From NCBI RefSeq assembly GCF_001546115.1, contig NZ_KQ955210.1, positions 67,669 through 131,668 on the forward strand: a stretch of 64,000 nt of DNA. The letters are read 5' to 3'. The stretch comes from Paracoccus aminovorans. Its GTDB lineage: Bacteria; Pseudomonadota; Alphaproteobacteria; Rhodobacterales; Rhodobacteraceae. Every line of letters starts with the position of its first letter. Position 1 is the stretch's first letter. The translations under genes and the position numbers were made by a program. Below are positions 8,182 to 17,399 of the stretch, piece by piece. The notes under the pieces are model-generated. The model did no database searches and had not been told where the DNA came from. It saw only the letters and a list, made by a program, of their open reading frames with translations.

Positions 8182-9630
8182 TCAGGCGCGGTCGCGGATG
8201 CTGTAATAGATCAGGACCAGGACCGACCAGGCGGCCAGCAGCATGCCGGCGACCATGAACAGCAGCCACAGCCGCTGCGGCTCGGTCGAGCTTTGCGGGA
8301 TCTTGGGCTCGATATGGGCGGCGAGGTAGCGCGACTGGCGCTGCGCCTCGGCCATCGCCGTCTCATAGGCGATGCGGGCGGTGCGATAGGCGCCCTCGGC
8401 GAATTCGCGGTCCACGGCCAGCTTTTCGTATTCGGCCATCAGCTGGGCATAGCTTTCGCCGGCCGGGCCCTGGCCCTCGGCGCCGAACTTGCCGCGTTCC
8501 TGGTCGATCAGCCGGCGCAGCGCGTCGATCTTTTGCTGCGACTGGGTGACGCGGTGGTCGGTCGGCTGGGCGTTCTCCAGCAGCATGTCATGGGCGACCA
8601 GCGCCTCGGCCAGCTGGCCCTGCAGCCCGCTCAGCACGCCCATCTGCCCGGCGAGATCGGCCTGGGGATCGACGATCTGCGACTTCATGCGGAACGCGGT
8701 CATGGCCTGGCGGGTGGTGGTCAGCTCATCGCGCGTCTTGTCCAGTTCCGCCTTGGCCAGCCGCGTCGCATCCTGCTGGGCGACGGCGGAAAGCTGGTTG
8801 ATCTTGTCCGAGCTCTGCTTGAACACCGCCGCGGCAATGGCCTGGGCGTCCTCGGCGCTGAAGGCGCTGACGTTCAGCGTGATGAGCGAGGTCGAGCTGT
8901 CATAGAGCACCTTGACCTGGCGCTGCCAGTATTCGGTCAGTTCCTCGACATGGCCATCGGGGTTGAAGGCGAAGACGAAATCATGCGGCCAGTCGCGCGA
9001 GAAGCGCGCGCGCAGGTCCAGCTGGGCGTCGATCTGCTCGACCATGTCCTGGCTGCGGATGTATTCGTACAGGATGTCGGTATCCGAGGCGCTGCCGCTG
9101 CCGCCGGTGAACGAGGTCAGCCCGCCCAGAAGGTCGATCGACGGCGTCATCTGCTCCTTGCGCACCGAAAAGCCCACGGACGAGACATATTGGTCGCTGG
9201 CCCGGGCCCAGAGATACCAGGCCCAGAGCAGGGTCGGCAGCACCACCAGCGCCAGGAACGAGGCAAGCATCAGCCAGTGCCGGCGCTTCGGCTGGGCCAT
9301 GCCGACCGCGGGGCGGACCGGGATCGCCGGCCGGGCCGGAGGCTGGCCCTGCGCCGGGCGGGGCACGGGTTGGCCCATGGGCTTCACCGGGATCGGCTTG
9401 GCCTGCTGCTGCGGGCGCACCGCCGGCGCCTGGGCATTGCCCTGCGGCCGGGCCGGCACCGGCTGCGGCTGCGCTTGCGGCTGGGCGGGCGCGCCCTGGC
9501 CCTGGAACGGCCGGTTGGCCTGCGCTGACGCGGCGGGATTGGCTGCGGGCCGCGCAGGCGCGTGCTGGTCCGCCGCTGGCTGGGCCGGGGCGCCGGAGGG
9601 GCCGCTGGCCGGGTTCGAAGGGGTGCTCAC
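8182..9630 (-). CDS. Capsule polysaccharide export inner-membrane protein (KpsE/PCP family)
   Basis: The 482-residue polysaccharide copolymerase-like protein has transmembrane helices near residues 112-132 (MLASFLALVVLPTLLWAWYL) and 452-472 (LFMVAGMLLAAWSVLVLIYY). Between them is a large periplasmic part with coiled-coil character (RLAKAELDKTRDELTTTRQA). Family members bridge the ABC exporter and the outer-membrane channel. About the first 105 residues are a low-complexity Pro/Ala/Gln-rich cytoplasmic extension, longer than usual. It is the first gene before the KpsT-like ATPase and is divergent from the permease. No outer-membrane KpsD-like gene is in this window. Confidence 0.9.
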   Translation of the reverse strand: MSTPSNPASGPSGAPAQPAADQHAPARPAANPAASAQANRPFQGQGAPAQPQAQPQPVPARPQGNAQAPAVRPQQQAKPIPVKPMGQPVPRPAQGQPPARPAIPVRPAVGMAQPKRRHWLMLASFLALVVLPTLLWAWYLWARASDQYVSSVGFSVRKEQMTPSIDLLGGLTSFTGGSGSASDTDILYEYIRSQDMVEQIDAQLDLRARFSRDWPHDFVFAFNPDGHVEELTEYWQRQVKVLYDSSTSLITLNVSAFSAEDAQAIAAAVFKQSSDKINQLSAVAQQDATRLAKAELDKTRDELTTTRQAMTAFRMKSQIVDPQADLAGQMGVLSGLQGQLAEALVAHDMLLENAQPTDHRVTQSQQKIDALRRLIDQERGKFGAEGQGPAGESYAQLMAEYEKLAVDREFAEGAYRTARIAYETAMAEAQRQSRYLAAHIEPKIPQSSTEPQRLWLLFMVAGMLLAAWSVLVLIYYSIRDRA

Positions 9631-9711
9631 CGCAGTTGCGCTTTCGCTGGTTTACCTTTTCGGCGCAGTTGTTACATATTGCGGCTCGTCAAGACCAGCT
9701 TTTGCGTTCAC

Positions 9712-10530
9712 ATGTCCGACATCACCCGCGAGATTCGACCGCCGCAGCGCCCGTCCCGGAACGGGCCGCGCTTTCGCATGATGCGCATCATCGTGGCGCT
9801 GATGCTGCGCGAGATGGCGACGACCTATGGCAAATCCGCCGGCGGCTATGTCTGGGCGGTGCTCGAGCCGGTGCTGGGCGTGGCGCTCTTGTCGCTGATC
9901 TTCAGCCTGGCGCTGAACCGGCCGGGCCTGGGCACCAACTTTCCGCTGTTCTATGCCACGGGCTTCCTGCCCTTCGCGATGTTCAACGACATCACCAACA
10001 AGGTCGCAAGCTCGATCCGCTTCTCGCGCCCCTTCCTGGCCTATCCCAGCGTGACCTTCATCGATGCGATGATCGCGCGGGTGCTGCTGAACGCGCTGAC
10101 CCATACCGTGGTGATCGCCATCGTCTTCGTCGGCATCTATGTCATCTTTCAGTTGCCGGTGGTGGTGAACCTGGCGCCGGTGCTGGAATCGCTTCTGCTG
10201 GTCACGCTGCTGGCGGTCGGGGTCGGCACGCTGAACTGCTATCTGATGACCGCCTTCCCGATCTGGGAGCGGATCTGGCAGATCCTGACCCGGCCCTTGT
10301 TCCTGATGTCGGGCATCTTCTTCACCTTCGACCTGATGCCGCCCCAGGCGCAGAACCTGCTGTGGTACAATCCGCTGATCCATTGCGTCGGGCTGATGCG
10401 GCAGGGGATCTATCCGACCTATCAGGGCAGCTACATCAATCCGGAATATGTCATCGGCATCTCGGTCACGCTGCTGCTGCTGGGGCTGATGCTGCTCGAG
10501 CGCCGGCACCGCGACCTGCTGGAACGCTAG
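9712..10530 (+). CDS. Capsular polysaccharide ABC transporter permease (KpsM type)
   Basis: The 272-residue ABC-2 type permease has about six membrane segments (for example VLGVALLSLIFSLALN, TVVIAIVFVGIYVIFQLPVV, LLLVTLLAVGVGTLNCYL and a final IGISVTLLLLGLMLLE). The N-terminal LREMATTYGKSAGGYVWAVL is the usual amphipathic KpsM start. The start MSDITREIRPP at 9712 was preferred because earlier in-frame codons overlap the leader of the divergent KpsE-like gene. The stop shares a CTAG with the stop of the convergent RTX gene. It should pair with the ATPase at 7501-8178 although it is transcribed in the opposite direction. Confidence 0.92.
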   Translation: MSDITREIRPPQRPSRNGPRFRMMRIIVALMLREMATTYGKSAGGYVWAVLEPVLGVALLSLIFSLALNRPGLGTNFPLFYATGFLPFAMFNDITNKVASSIRFSRPFLAYPSVTFIDAMIARVLLNALTHTVVIAIVFVGIYVIFQLPVVVNLAPVLESLLLVTLLAVGVGTLNCYLMTAFPIWERIWQILTRPLFLMSGIFFTFDLMPPQAQNLLWYNPLIHCVGLMRQGIYPTYQGSYINPEYVIGISVTLLLLGLMLLERRHRDLLER

Positions 10531-13500
10531 AGCAGCAGGTCCGAGGCGCCGAGGCTGGACAGGGTGCCCAGATCGACTGTCAGATCGGCGGCACCGTCGC
10601 CGTCGAGGTCGACCAGCAGTCGGGTCGCGCCGGGCTGCGACAGGTCGGTCCTGACCTGGCCCGCGCCCGAGAAGGCCTCGCTGCCGATGAAGGTCAGGTT
10701 CAGCCCGGACAGATCGATCCGGTCCAGCCCGGTCTGGAAATCGGTGATGGTGTCGCTGCCGCTGCCGAAGTTCTCGGCGCTGGTGAAGACGAAGACATCG
10801 GCCCCCGCGCCGCCGGTCAGGGTGTCATAGCCGGCGCCGCCTTCCAGCCGGTCGTCGCCATCGCCGCCGTCCAGCAGGTCGTGCCCGGCGCCACCGAGCA
10901 GCGAATCGCTGCCGCCCTCGCCGCGCAGGATGTCGTTGCCGGTCTCGCCCAGCAGCGTGTCGTTGCCTTCGCCGCCGCCGGCCTCATCATCGCCCTCGCC
11001 GCCGTTCAGCAGGTCGTCGCCCAGGCCGCCAAACAGCGTGTCGGCGCCGCGAAAGCCATAGAGCGTGTCGTTGCCGTCGTCGCCCGACAGGTAGTCGGAG
11101 CTGGCCTGCCCCCAGAGCAGATCGTTGCCCGCTCCGCCGCGAAGCGTGTTGTTGCCGCCCTCGCCGTAAAGCGTGTCGTCACCGTCTCCGCCCAGCAGCA
11201 GGTCATGGCCATTGCCGCCGTAAAGCACGTCATTATCGGCGCCACCGTCCAGCAGGTCGTGGCCCTCGCCGCCCATCAGCGTGTCGGTGCCATTGCCGCC
11301 ATAAAGCGTGTCACTTCCCAGCCCGCCCGCCAGCGAGTCGCTGCCGTCCTGGCCCATCAGCGTATCGTTGCCGTCGCCGCCGAACAGGGAATCGTTGCCA
11401 ATGCCGCCATAGATGGCGTCATGCCCGCCGTCGCCATAAAGCGCGTCATTGCCGGAATCGCCCCAGATCGTGTCGTGGCCTTCGCCGCCGTAGACCACGT
11501 CATTGTCTTCGCGTCCCCGCAGGATGTCGTGGCCCAGCCCTCCGAAGAGCGTGTCGTTGCCCCGGCCGGCATCCAGACTGTCATTGTCCGCCCCGCCGGC
11601 CATGTAATCATTGCCCATGCCACCGATAAGCGTGTCCATGCCTGCCCCGGCCATCATGCTGTCGTTACCGATGCCGCCGAAGAGATAGTCGTTGCCGGCT
11701 CCCGAGATCAGGGTGTCGTTGCCGTCGTCACCGTTCAGCCTGCCGGCGGCATTGCCGATCTGCAGATAGTCGTTGCCGACGCCGCCCCACAGGGTGTTGT
11801 TGCCGCCCAGGTCCACCAACCGGTCGTTGCCGGCATCGCCGAACAGGACGTCATTGCCAGCGTCCCCGCCGAGCGTGTCGTCTCCGGCCCCGCCGTAAAG
11901 CGTATCATTGCCCTTCCAGCCGTAGACCCGGTCGTTTCCGTTGCCGCCATAGACCTGGTCGTTGCCATCCATGCCGAAGAGCGTGTCGTTCCCGTCGCCG
12001 CCCCGAAGCGTGTCGTTGCCGAGGCCCCCGTTCAACTCATCGTTGCCAAGCCCGCCCAGGATCAGGTCGTTTCCGGCATAGCCCAGAATCTTGGACCCGT
12101 TGCGCGAGGCATTGAGCGAGTCGTTCCCGGTCGTGCCATGCACGACGGTGCGCATGTTGGGCGCGGCGTAATGCGTCACCGGGAACAGGGAATTGTCGAA
12201 GGCGCCGGCTTGCAGCGTGGTGTTGTCTTTTGTCATGACGAAAATGACCGAGTTTCCATAGAAGATCTTGATGCCAAAGGCTTGCGGGCGAAACACCAGC
12301 TGGTCGGTGCTGCGGATCATGCCAAGCGCCGACAGGTCCAGCCGGTCCACGCCCAGTTCGAAGTCGGTGACGGTGATGCGGCCGTTGACCTCGGTCACCG
12401 CGAAGATGTCGGCGCCGTCGCCGCCGGTCATGCTGATGGGCGCGCTGCCCGACATCAGGATGTCGTCGCCGGCGCCGCCCCGCAGATCGGTCGTGCCGGC
12501 GCTGGCCTGCATCAGGTCGCTGCCCTCGGTGCCGCCCTGCACGCCGGCGCCGACCACGCGGGTCAGGCCGATCTCGCCCGGCTCGAAGACGAACTGGCTG
12601 ATGCCGCGCTCGGTCCGGGACGAGACGAAGACTGCGATCTTGCCATCGATCTCCATCGCCGAGATCGCCGAGACATCGGCCAGCGCCCGGTCGTCTGTGT
12701 CGGCCAGCGTCGCGATATGCAGGAGCTTGCCGTCGGGCAGCACGGTGAAGACGCTGATGCCGTCGTCGCCGCCGCCGACGAAGATGAAGGCGCGGCCGTC
12801 CATGTTCAGCGTCTCCATCGCCGTGGCGCCGGAAAAGCGGGTCGTGCGCTCGTCGACGATATGGTCGACCGGCAGAAGCTGGCCGTCATAGGTCAGCCGC
12901 ATCATGGTCAGCGACGAACTTTGCGAGGCGGCGATGGCGGCATAGGTCACGCCGCCGACCGTCACTGTGCCCAGGTGGCTGGGCTGGTCCATGCCCAGAC
13001 CGTTCCACGACCACAGCATCTGCGCGCTGCCCAGGCTGCCGTCGGCATGGACCATCTGCACCGAGACGTAATTGCCCATGCCCGAGGCGGCCAGGATGAA
13101 GCTGCGGTCGCCCAGGGTGGCGACATGCATGGCGTCGATCTCGGTCCCCTGCACGCCGGCGCCGAGCGGCAGCTGCGCGCGGGTGACATGGCTGATGCCG
13201 CCGTTGTCGGCCACGCGCCAGATGTCGAAGGCGGTCTGGCCGTCGCGGGCGCTGTAGAGGAAATTGCCCAGGGGCGTGCTGAACTGACCGAGCCGGATCA
13301 TGTCCTGCGGCAACGGGTTGCCGCCCGGCGCGGCGGCGCTTTCCAGGAAATCGCCCTGGTTGCCCAGCCGGATCGCCGGGCCGGTGCCATTGCGCAAGCC
13401 GGTGCCGAACAGCACGGAATCACCCCCAAGTTGCAGGATGGCCGCCGCCGGGTTGCCGGCATAGCCCGCGGCCGCCGGATAGGCCTGGCTGCCCATGACC

Positions 13501-13670
13501 TGGATCGGCTGCTCGGCCGAGGTGATGCGATAGGCCGCGATGCCGCCGCCCATATGGGTGACGCTGTAGAGCGCATGGCCCTCGGGCCCGGAATGGGTCC
13601 GCAAATCCGTGATATTGCTCACGAATGGTGCATCAGCACCCGTATAGGTGGCGATCAGTCGATAGCGCAT
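10527..13670 (-). CDS. Large RTX calcium-binding protein with N-terminal beta-propeller-like domain
   Basis: The 1047-residue protein has no Sec signal. Residues 1 to about 385 form repeated blade-like units (such as VQMVHADGSLGSAQMLW and ISVFTVLPDGKLLHIATLAD), like lactonase-type beta-propellers in other RTX proteins. A short RTX block lies near 395-440, and a long array of nonapeptides GGxGxDxLx runs from roughly 515 to 915, each pair binding calcium. The last 100 residues (GADVFVFTSAENFGSGSDTI, DFQTGLDRIDLSGL) match the serralysin-type C-terminal region that carries a type I secretion signal. It is probably secreted by a T1SS encoded elsewhere and may be a surface or biofilm protein, given the polysaccharide genes on both sides. 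Confidence 0.9.
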   Translation of the reverse strand: MRYRLIATYTGADAPFVSNITDLRTHSGPEGHALYSVTHMGGGIAAYRITSAEQPIQVMGSQAYPAAAGYAGNPAAAILQLGGDSVLFGTGLRNGTGPAIRLGNQGDFLESAAAPGGNPLPQDMIRLGQFSTPLGNFLYSARDGQTAFDIWRVADNGGISHVTRAQLPLGAGVQGTEIDAMHVATLGDRSFILAASGMGNYVSVQMVHADGSLGSAQMLWSWNGLGMDQPSHLGTVTVGGVTYAAIAASQSSSLTMMRLTYDGQLLPVDHIVDERTTRFSGATAMETLNMDGRAFIFVGGGDDGISVFTVLPDGKLLHIATLADTDDRALADVSAISAMEIDGKIAVFVSSRTERGISQFVFEPGEIGLTRVVGAGVQGGTEGSDLMQASAGTTDLRGGAGDDILMSGSAPISMTGGDGADIFAVTEVNGRITVTDFELGVDRLDLSALGMIRSTDQLVFRPQAFGIKIFYGNSVIFVMTKDNTTLQAGAFDNSLFPVTHYAAPNMRTVVHGTTGNDSLNASRNGSKILGYAGNDLILGGLGNDELNGGLGNDTLRGGDGNDTLFGMDGNDQVYGGNGNDRVYGWKGNDTLYGGAGDDTLGGDAGNDVLFGDAGNDRLVDLGGNNTLWGGVGNDYLQIGNAAGRLNGDDGNDTLISGAGNDYLFGGIGNDSMMAGAGMDTLIGGMGNDYMAGGADNDSLDAGRGNDTLFGGLGHDILRGREDNDVVYGGEGHDTIWGDSGNDALYGDGGHDAIYGGIGNDSLFGGDGNDTLMGQDGSDSLAGGLGSDTLYGGNGTDTLMGGEGHDLLDGGADNDVLYGGNGHDLLLGGDGDDTLYGEGGNNTLRGGAGNDLLWGQASSDYLSGDDGNDTLYGFRGADTLFGGLGDDLLNGGEGDDEAGGGEGNDTLLGETGNDILRGEGGSDSLLGGAGHDLLDGGDGDDRLEGGAGYDTLTGGAGADVFVFTSAENFGSGSDTITDFQTGLDRIDLSGLNLTFIGSEAFSGAGQVRTDLSQPGATRLLVDLDGDGAADLTVDLGTLSSLGASDLLL

Positions 13671-13834
13671 AGCGGGTTTCGCTTGTGGCAGGTGGCGGTG
13701 GTGCGGGACAGCTCCCGGTTGCCTAACAAGGCGATAATTCGCGCCTTCAAGTCACGCATTATTCCCCGTGCATTTTAACATCCGCAGGACTAGGTTGGCG
13801 CGGCGCGGCGCCTTGGGGGCCGTCTCGGGTTTCT

Positions 13835-13854
13835 CTGCGCGGTCTTCCGCGCAG
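13835..13854. promoter_or_regulatory. Perfect hairpin in the rfbC leader
   Basis: CTGCGCGG and CCGCGCAG form an 8-bp perfect stem with a TCTT loop, ending 20 bp before the rfbC ATG. There is no T-run after it, so it is not an ordinary terminator. It lies in the 204-bp region between the divergent RTX and rfbC starts and could affect rfbC mRNA stability or be an operator. The role is inferred only from position. Confidence 0.4.
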
Positions 13855-13874
13855 AACTTATCTGGTAGAGACAG

Positions 13875-14456
13875 ATGCAGATCGAAAAGACCTCGCTTCC
13901 GGGCGTCCTGGTCCTTGCTCCCCGGCGTTTCGGCGATGAACGGGGGTTTTTCTCGGAAAGCTGGAATCGGCGGACGCTGCACGAGGCCGGGCTGGACCTG
14001 CCCGAGTTCGTCCAGGATAACCATTCGTTATCATCGGCTTGCGGCACGCTGCGCGGCATGCACTTCCAGGCGCCGCCGCATGCCCAAGGCAAGCTGGTGC
14101 GCTGCGGGCGCGGCCGGCTGTTCGACGTCGCCGTCGACATCCGCAAGGGCAGCCCGACCTATGGCCGCTGGACCGGATACGAGCTGTCGTTCCAGAACGG
14201 CTTGCAGCTGTGGATCCCGCCGGGCTTTCTGCACGGCTTCGTCACGCGCGAACCGGACACGGAAATCATCTACAAATGTAGCGATCATTACGCGCCGGAT
14301 TGCGACGGGGCGGTCGCCTGGGACACAATCGGCATCGACTGGGGCCTGACCGGTCGTCCGATCCTGTCCGGCAAGGACGCCGAGGCCCCGGCATTGCGCG
14401 ATTTCGACAGCCCCTTCACCTATGCGGGCCCCTTTGATTACGAGGCGAGACTATGA
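13875..14456 (+). CDS. rfbC: dTDP-4-dehydrorhamnose 3,5-epimerase
   Basis: The 193-residue cupin-fold RmlC epimerises dTDP-4-keto-6-deoxyglucose at C3 and C5. Signature segments are [34 protein letters not shown] (catalytic His), [16 protein letters not shown] and [10 protein letters not shown]. It is the first of four rfb genes with 1 to 4-bp overlaps (rfbC-B-D-A), one operon for dTDP-L-rhamnose. The ATG at 13875 is preceded by GGTAGAGAC, a weak ribosome binding site. Confidence 0.96.
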   Translation: MQIEKTSLPGVLVLAPRRFGDERGFFSESWNRRTLHEAGLDLPEFVQDNHSLSSACGTLRGMHFQAPPHAQGKLVRCGRGRLFDVAVDIRKGSPTYGRWTGYELSFQNGLQLWIPPGFLHGFVTREPDTEIIYKCSDHYAPDCDGAVAWDTIGIDWGLTGRPILSGKDAEAPALRDFDSPFTYAGPFDYEARL

Positions 14457-15490
14457 AGATTCTGGTTACCGGCGGGGCGGGGTTCATCGGTTCGGCCGTG
14501 GTGCGGCTGGCCATCGCGCGCGGGCATGCGGTGGTGAACCTGGACGCGCTGACCTATGCCGCCAACCTGGAAAACGTCGCCTCGGTCGCGGACGACCCGC
14601 ATTACGCCTTCGAACAGGTCGACATCCGCGACCGCGCGGCGCTGGACCGGGTGCTGGCCGCGCACAAGCCCGACGCCATCATGCACCTGGCCGCAGAAAG
14701 CCACGTCGACCGCTCGATCGACGGGCCGGGCGCCTTCATCGAGACCAATGTCACCGGCACCTACAACCTGCTGGAGGCCGCGCGCGCCTATTGGGTGGGG
14801 CAAGGCCGGCCCGAGGGCTTCCGCTTCCACCATATCTCGACCGACGAGGTCTTCGGCAGCCTTGGCGAGACCGGCCAGTTCACCGAGGACACGCCCTACG
14901 ATCCGCGCAGCCCCTATTCGGCCTCGAAAGCCGCCTCGGACCACCTGGTCCGGGCCTGGCACGAGACCTATGGCCTGCCGGTGGTGCTGACCAATTGTTC
15001 CAACAATTACGGGCCGTTCCACTTTCCCGAGAAGCTGGTGCCGGTGGTGATCCTGAACGCGCTGCACGGCAAGCCGATCCCGGTCTATGGCGACGGCGGC
15101 AATGTCCGCGACTGGCTCTATGTCGAGGATCACGCCGACGCCCTGCTCTTGGTCCTCGAAAAGGGCGCGCTCGGGGAAAGCTACAATATCGGGGGCGAGA
15201 ACGAGGCCAGGAACATCGACTTGGTGCGCACGATCTGCGCCGAGATGGACCGGCTGCGGCCGGATGCCGCGCCGCATGAGCGGCTGATCAGCTTCGTCAC
15301 CGACCGGCCCGGCCACGACCGGCGCTATGCCATCGACCCGACCCGGATCCGCACCGAACTGGGCTGGCGCCCCTCGGTCACGGTCGCGGAGGGGCTCGCG
15401 CGCACCGTCGAATGGTATCTGGCGAACGAGGACTGGTGGCGCCCGCTGCTGACCCGGCAGGGCGTCGGCCAAAGGCTCGGCGCGGCGTGA
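14453..15490 (+). CDS. rfbB: dTDP-glucose 4,6-dehydratase
   Basis: The 345-residue extended SDR enzyme RmlB makes dTDP-4-keto-6-deoxyglucose. It shows the NAD-binding [15 protein letters not shown] at residues 6-20, [15 protein letters not shown], the [11 protein letters not shown] segment with catalytic Asp/Glu, and the catalytic [10 protein letters not shown] (Y-x-x-x-K). The ATG overlaps the rfbC stop (ATGA). Confidence 0.97.
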   Translation: MKILVTGGAGFIGSAVVRLAIARGHAVVNLDALTYAANLENVASVADDPHYAFEQVDIRDRAALDRVLAAHKPDAIMHLAAESHVDRSIDGPGAFIETNVTGTYNLLEAARAYWVGQGRPEGFRFHHISTDEVFGSLGETGQFTEDTPYDPRSPYSASKAASDHLVRAWHETYGLPVVLTNCSNNYGPFHFPEKLVPVVILNALHGKPIPVYGDGGNVRDWLYVEDHADALLLVLEKGALGESYNIGGENEARNIDLVRTICAEMDRLRPDAAPHERLISFVTDRPGHDRRYAIDPTRIRTELGWRPSVTVAEGLARTVEWYLANEDWWRPLLTRQGVGQRLGAA

Positions 15491-16338
15491 TGGACCTGCT
15501 GGTCTTTGGCCAAAGCGGCCAGGTCGCGCAGGAACTGGCGCGGCTGGCGCCGCAGGCGCGGTTCCTGACCCGCGCCCAGGCCGATCTCTCCGACCCCGAG
15601 GCCTGCGCGGCCGCGATCCGGGCCTCGGGCTGCGCGGCGGTGCTGAACGCCGCCGCCCATACCGCCGTCGACCGCGCGGAATCCGAACCCGAGCTCGCGC
15701 ATCGCATCAATGCCGAGGCGCCCGCCGCCATGGCCCGGACCTGCGCCGATCTGGGCCTGCCCTTCCTCAGCATCTCGACCGATTATGTCTTCGACGGCTC
15801 GGGCGCGCACCCATGGGTCGAGACCGATCCGACCGGCCCGCTGGGCGTCTATGGCGCCTCGAAACTGGCCGGAGAGCGCGGCATCGCGAGCGCCGGCGGG
15901 CAATGGGCGGTGCTGCGCACCTCCTGGGTCTTTTCCGCCCATGGCGCGAATTTCGTCAAGACCATGCTGCGGCTGGGGCGCGAGCGCGACGAGTTGCGCG
16001 TCGTCGCCGACCAGCACGGTGGCCCGACCCCGGCCGAGGCTATCGCCCGCGCCTGCCTGACCATGCTGGCGGCGATGCGCGCCGACCCGGCGCAGGGCGG
16101 CCTCTACCATTTCGCCGGCAGCCCCGACACGACCTGGGCCGATTTCGCCCGCGCCATCATGGCCGGCGCCGGGCTTGGCTGCCGCATCATCGACATTCCG
16201 ACCTCGGACTATCCGACACCGGCGCGACGTCCGGCGAATTCCCGCCTGGATTGCGCCGCCATTCTGCGGGACTTCGGCATCAGTCGCCCTGACTGGCAGG
16301 CCGGGCTCGCCAAGATATTGCAGGAGCTGACCGCATGA
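15490..16338 (+). CDS. rfbD: dTDP-4-dehydrorhamnose reductase
   Basis: The 282-residue SDR reductase RmlD carries out the last step to dTDP-L-rhamnose. The nucleotide-binding start is LLVFGQSGQVAQELA. NAAAHTAVDRAESEPE, STDYVFDGSG, the catalytic YGASKLAGE and RTSWVFSAHGANFVKTML are typical of the family. The ATG overlaps the last base of the rfbB stop (TGATG). In-frame codons upstream of it belong to rfbB. Confidence 0.96.
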   Translation: MDLLVFGQSGQVAQELARLAPQARFLTRAQADLSDPEACAAAIRASGCAAVLNAAAHTAVDRAESEPELAHRINAEAPAAMARTCADLGLPFLSISTDYVFDGSGAHPWVETDPTGPLGVYGASKLAGERGIASAGGQWAVLRTSWVFSAHGANFVKTMLRLGRERDELRVVADQHGGPTPAEAIARACLTMLAAMRADPAQGGLYHFAGSPDTTWADFARAIMAGAGLGCRIIDIPTSDYPTPARRPANSRLDCAAILRDFGISRPDWQAGLAKILQELTA

Positions 16339-17231
16339 CCCAGACCGTTCCGCCCGCGCGCAAGGGCATCATCCTGGCCGGGGGCTCGGGCACCCGCCTC
16401 TATCCGATCACCATGGGCGTCTCGAAGCAGCTGCTGCCGATCTATGACAAGCCGATGGTGTTCTATCCGATCACCGTGCTGATGCTGGCCGGCATCCGCG
16501 AGATCGCCATCATCACCACGCCCGAGGACCAGCTCCAGTTCCAGCGCCTGCTGGGCGACGGCAGCCAATGGGGCTTGCGCTTCGAATACCTGGTGCAGCC
16601 CTCGCCCGACGGGCTGGCGCAGGCCTATCTGCTGGCCGAGGATTTCCTGGCCGGCAGCCCTTCGGCCATGGTGCTGGGCGACAACATCTTCTTCGGCCAC
16701 GGCCTGCCGGTGCTGCTGGCCGCCGCCGACAACCGCCAGAGCGGCGGCACCGTCTTCGGCTATCGCGTCGCCGACCCCGAACGCTATGGCGTCGTCGCTT
16801 TCGATCCCGACGGCAAGGCCAGCGCCATCATCGAAAAGCCTGAAGTGCCGCCGTCCGATTACGCCGTCACCGGGCTTTATTTCCTCGACGGCACCGCGCC
16901 GGCGCGCGCGCGCGCGGTCAAGCCCTCGGCCCGGGGCGAGCTCGAGATCACCACGCTTCTGGAAACCTACCTGCACGAGGGCAGCCTGACGGTCGAGCGC
17001 ATGGGCCGCGGCTTTGCCTGGCTCGACACCGGCACCCACGCCAGCCTGCTCGACGCCGGCAATTTCGTGCGCACGCTGGAGCAGCGCCAGGGCCTGCAGA
17101 CCGGCTGCCCCGAGGAGATCGCCTTCGAGGCCGGCTGGATCACCGCCGACGACCTGCGCGCGCGGGCGAAGCTGTTCTCGAAGAACGCCTATGGCAAATA
17201 TCTGCTGCGGGTGCTGGGCGAGTCCGAATAA
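16335..17231 (+). CDS. rfbA: Glucose-1-phosphate thymidylyltransferase
   Basis: The 298-residue RmlA makes dTDP-glucose, the first step of the pathway, using glucose-1-phosphate that the upstream hexomutase could supply. It has the nucleotidyltransferase signature GIILAGGSGTRLYPIT (residues 11-26), SKQLLPIYDKPMVFYPI, VLGDNIFFGHG and FAWLDTGTHASLLDA. The ATG overlaps the rfbD stop (ATGA). It ends the rfbCBDA operon. Confidence 0.97.
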   Translation: MTQTVPPARKGIILAGGSGTRLYPITMGVSKQLLPIYDKPMVFYPITVLMLAGIREIAIITTPEDQLQFQRLLGDGSQWGLRFEYLVQPSPDGLAQAYLLAEDFLAGSPSAMVLGDNIFFGHGLPVLLAAADNRQSGGTVFGYRVADPERYGVVAFDPDGKASAIIEKPEVPPSDYAVTGLYFLDGTAPARARAVKPSARGELEITTLLETYLHEGSLTVERMGRGFAWLDTGTHASLLDAGNFVRTLEQRQGLQTGCPEEIAFEAGWITADDLRARAKLFSKNAYGKYLLRVLGESE

Positions 17232-17292
17232 CGCCGGGGGCCGTCTGCCCGTCGCCGGCCGGTCCTCGGACCGGTGGCGCACCGTCCGGCGA

Positions 17293-17372
17293 CCCCCGAG
17301 GATATTTTCACAAGAAAGAATATGGGGAAGCAGCGCGGGAATGCCATTCTTCTTTGCTCCCGAAATACCCAA
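17293..17372. repeat. Dispersed intergenic repeat, inverted pair
   Basis: Between rfbA and the convergent glycosyltransferase lies one copy of the window-wide repeat (CCCCCGAGGATATTTTCACA then AGAAAGAA, plus sense) and, about 30 bp on, an inverted relative (GGGTATTTCGGGAGCAAAGA on the minus strand). Copies of this family occur at several gene ends in the window. No coding sequence is seen here. Confidence 0.7.
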
Positions 17373-17399
17373 ATGCCGACCGGGCAATCGGCGCGGGGC

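Noticed and set aside
10800..12130. CRISPR-like regular repeats of about 27 bp
   Set aside because: The periodicity is the DNA of the RTX nonapeptides; units are coding, degenerate and without unique spacers.
9636..13778. A 1380-codon open frame on the plus strand opposite the RTX gene
   Set aside because: It is the antisense shadow of the repeat-rich, GC-biased RTX gene. It has no recognisable domain and would also swallow the real permease frame.
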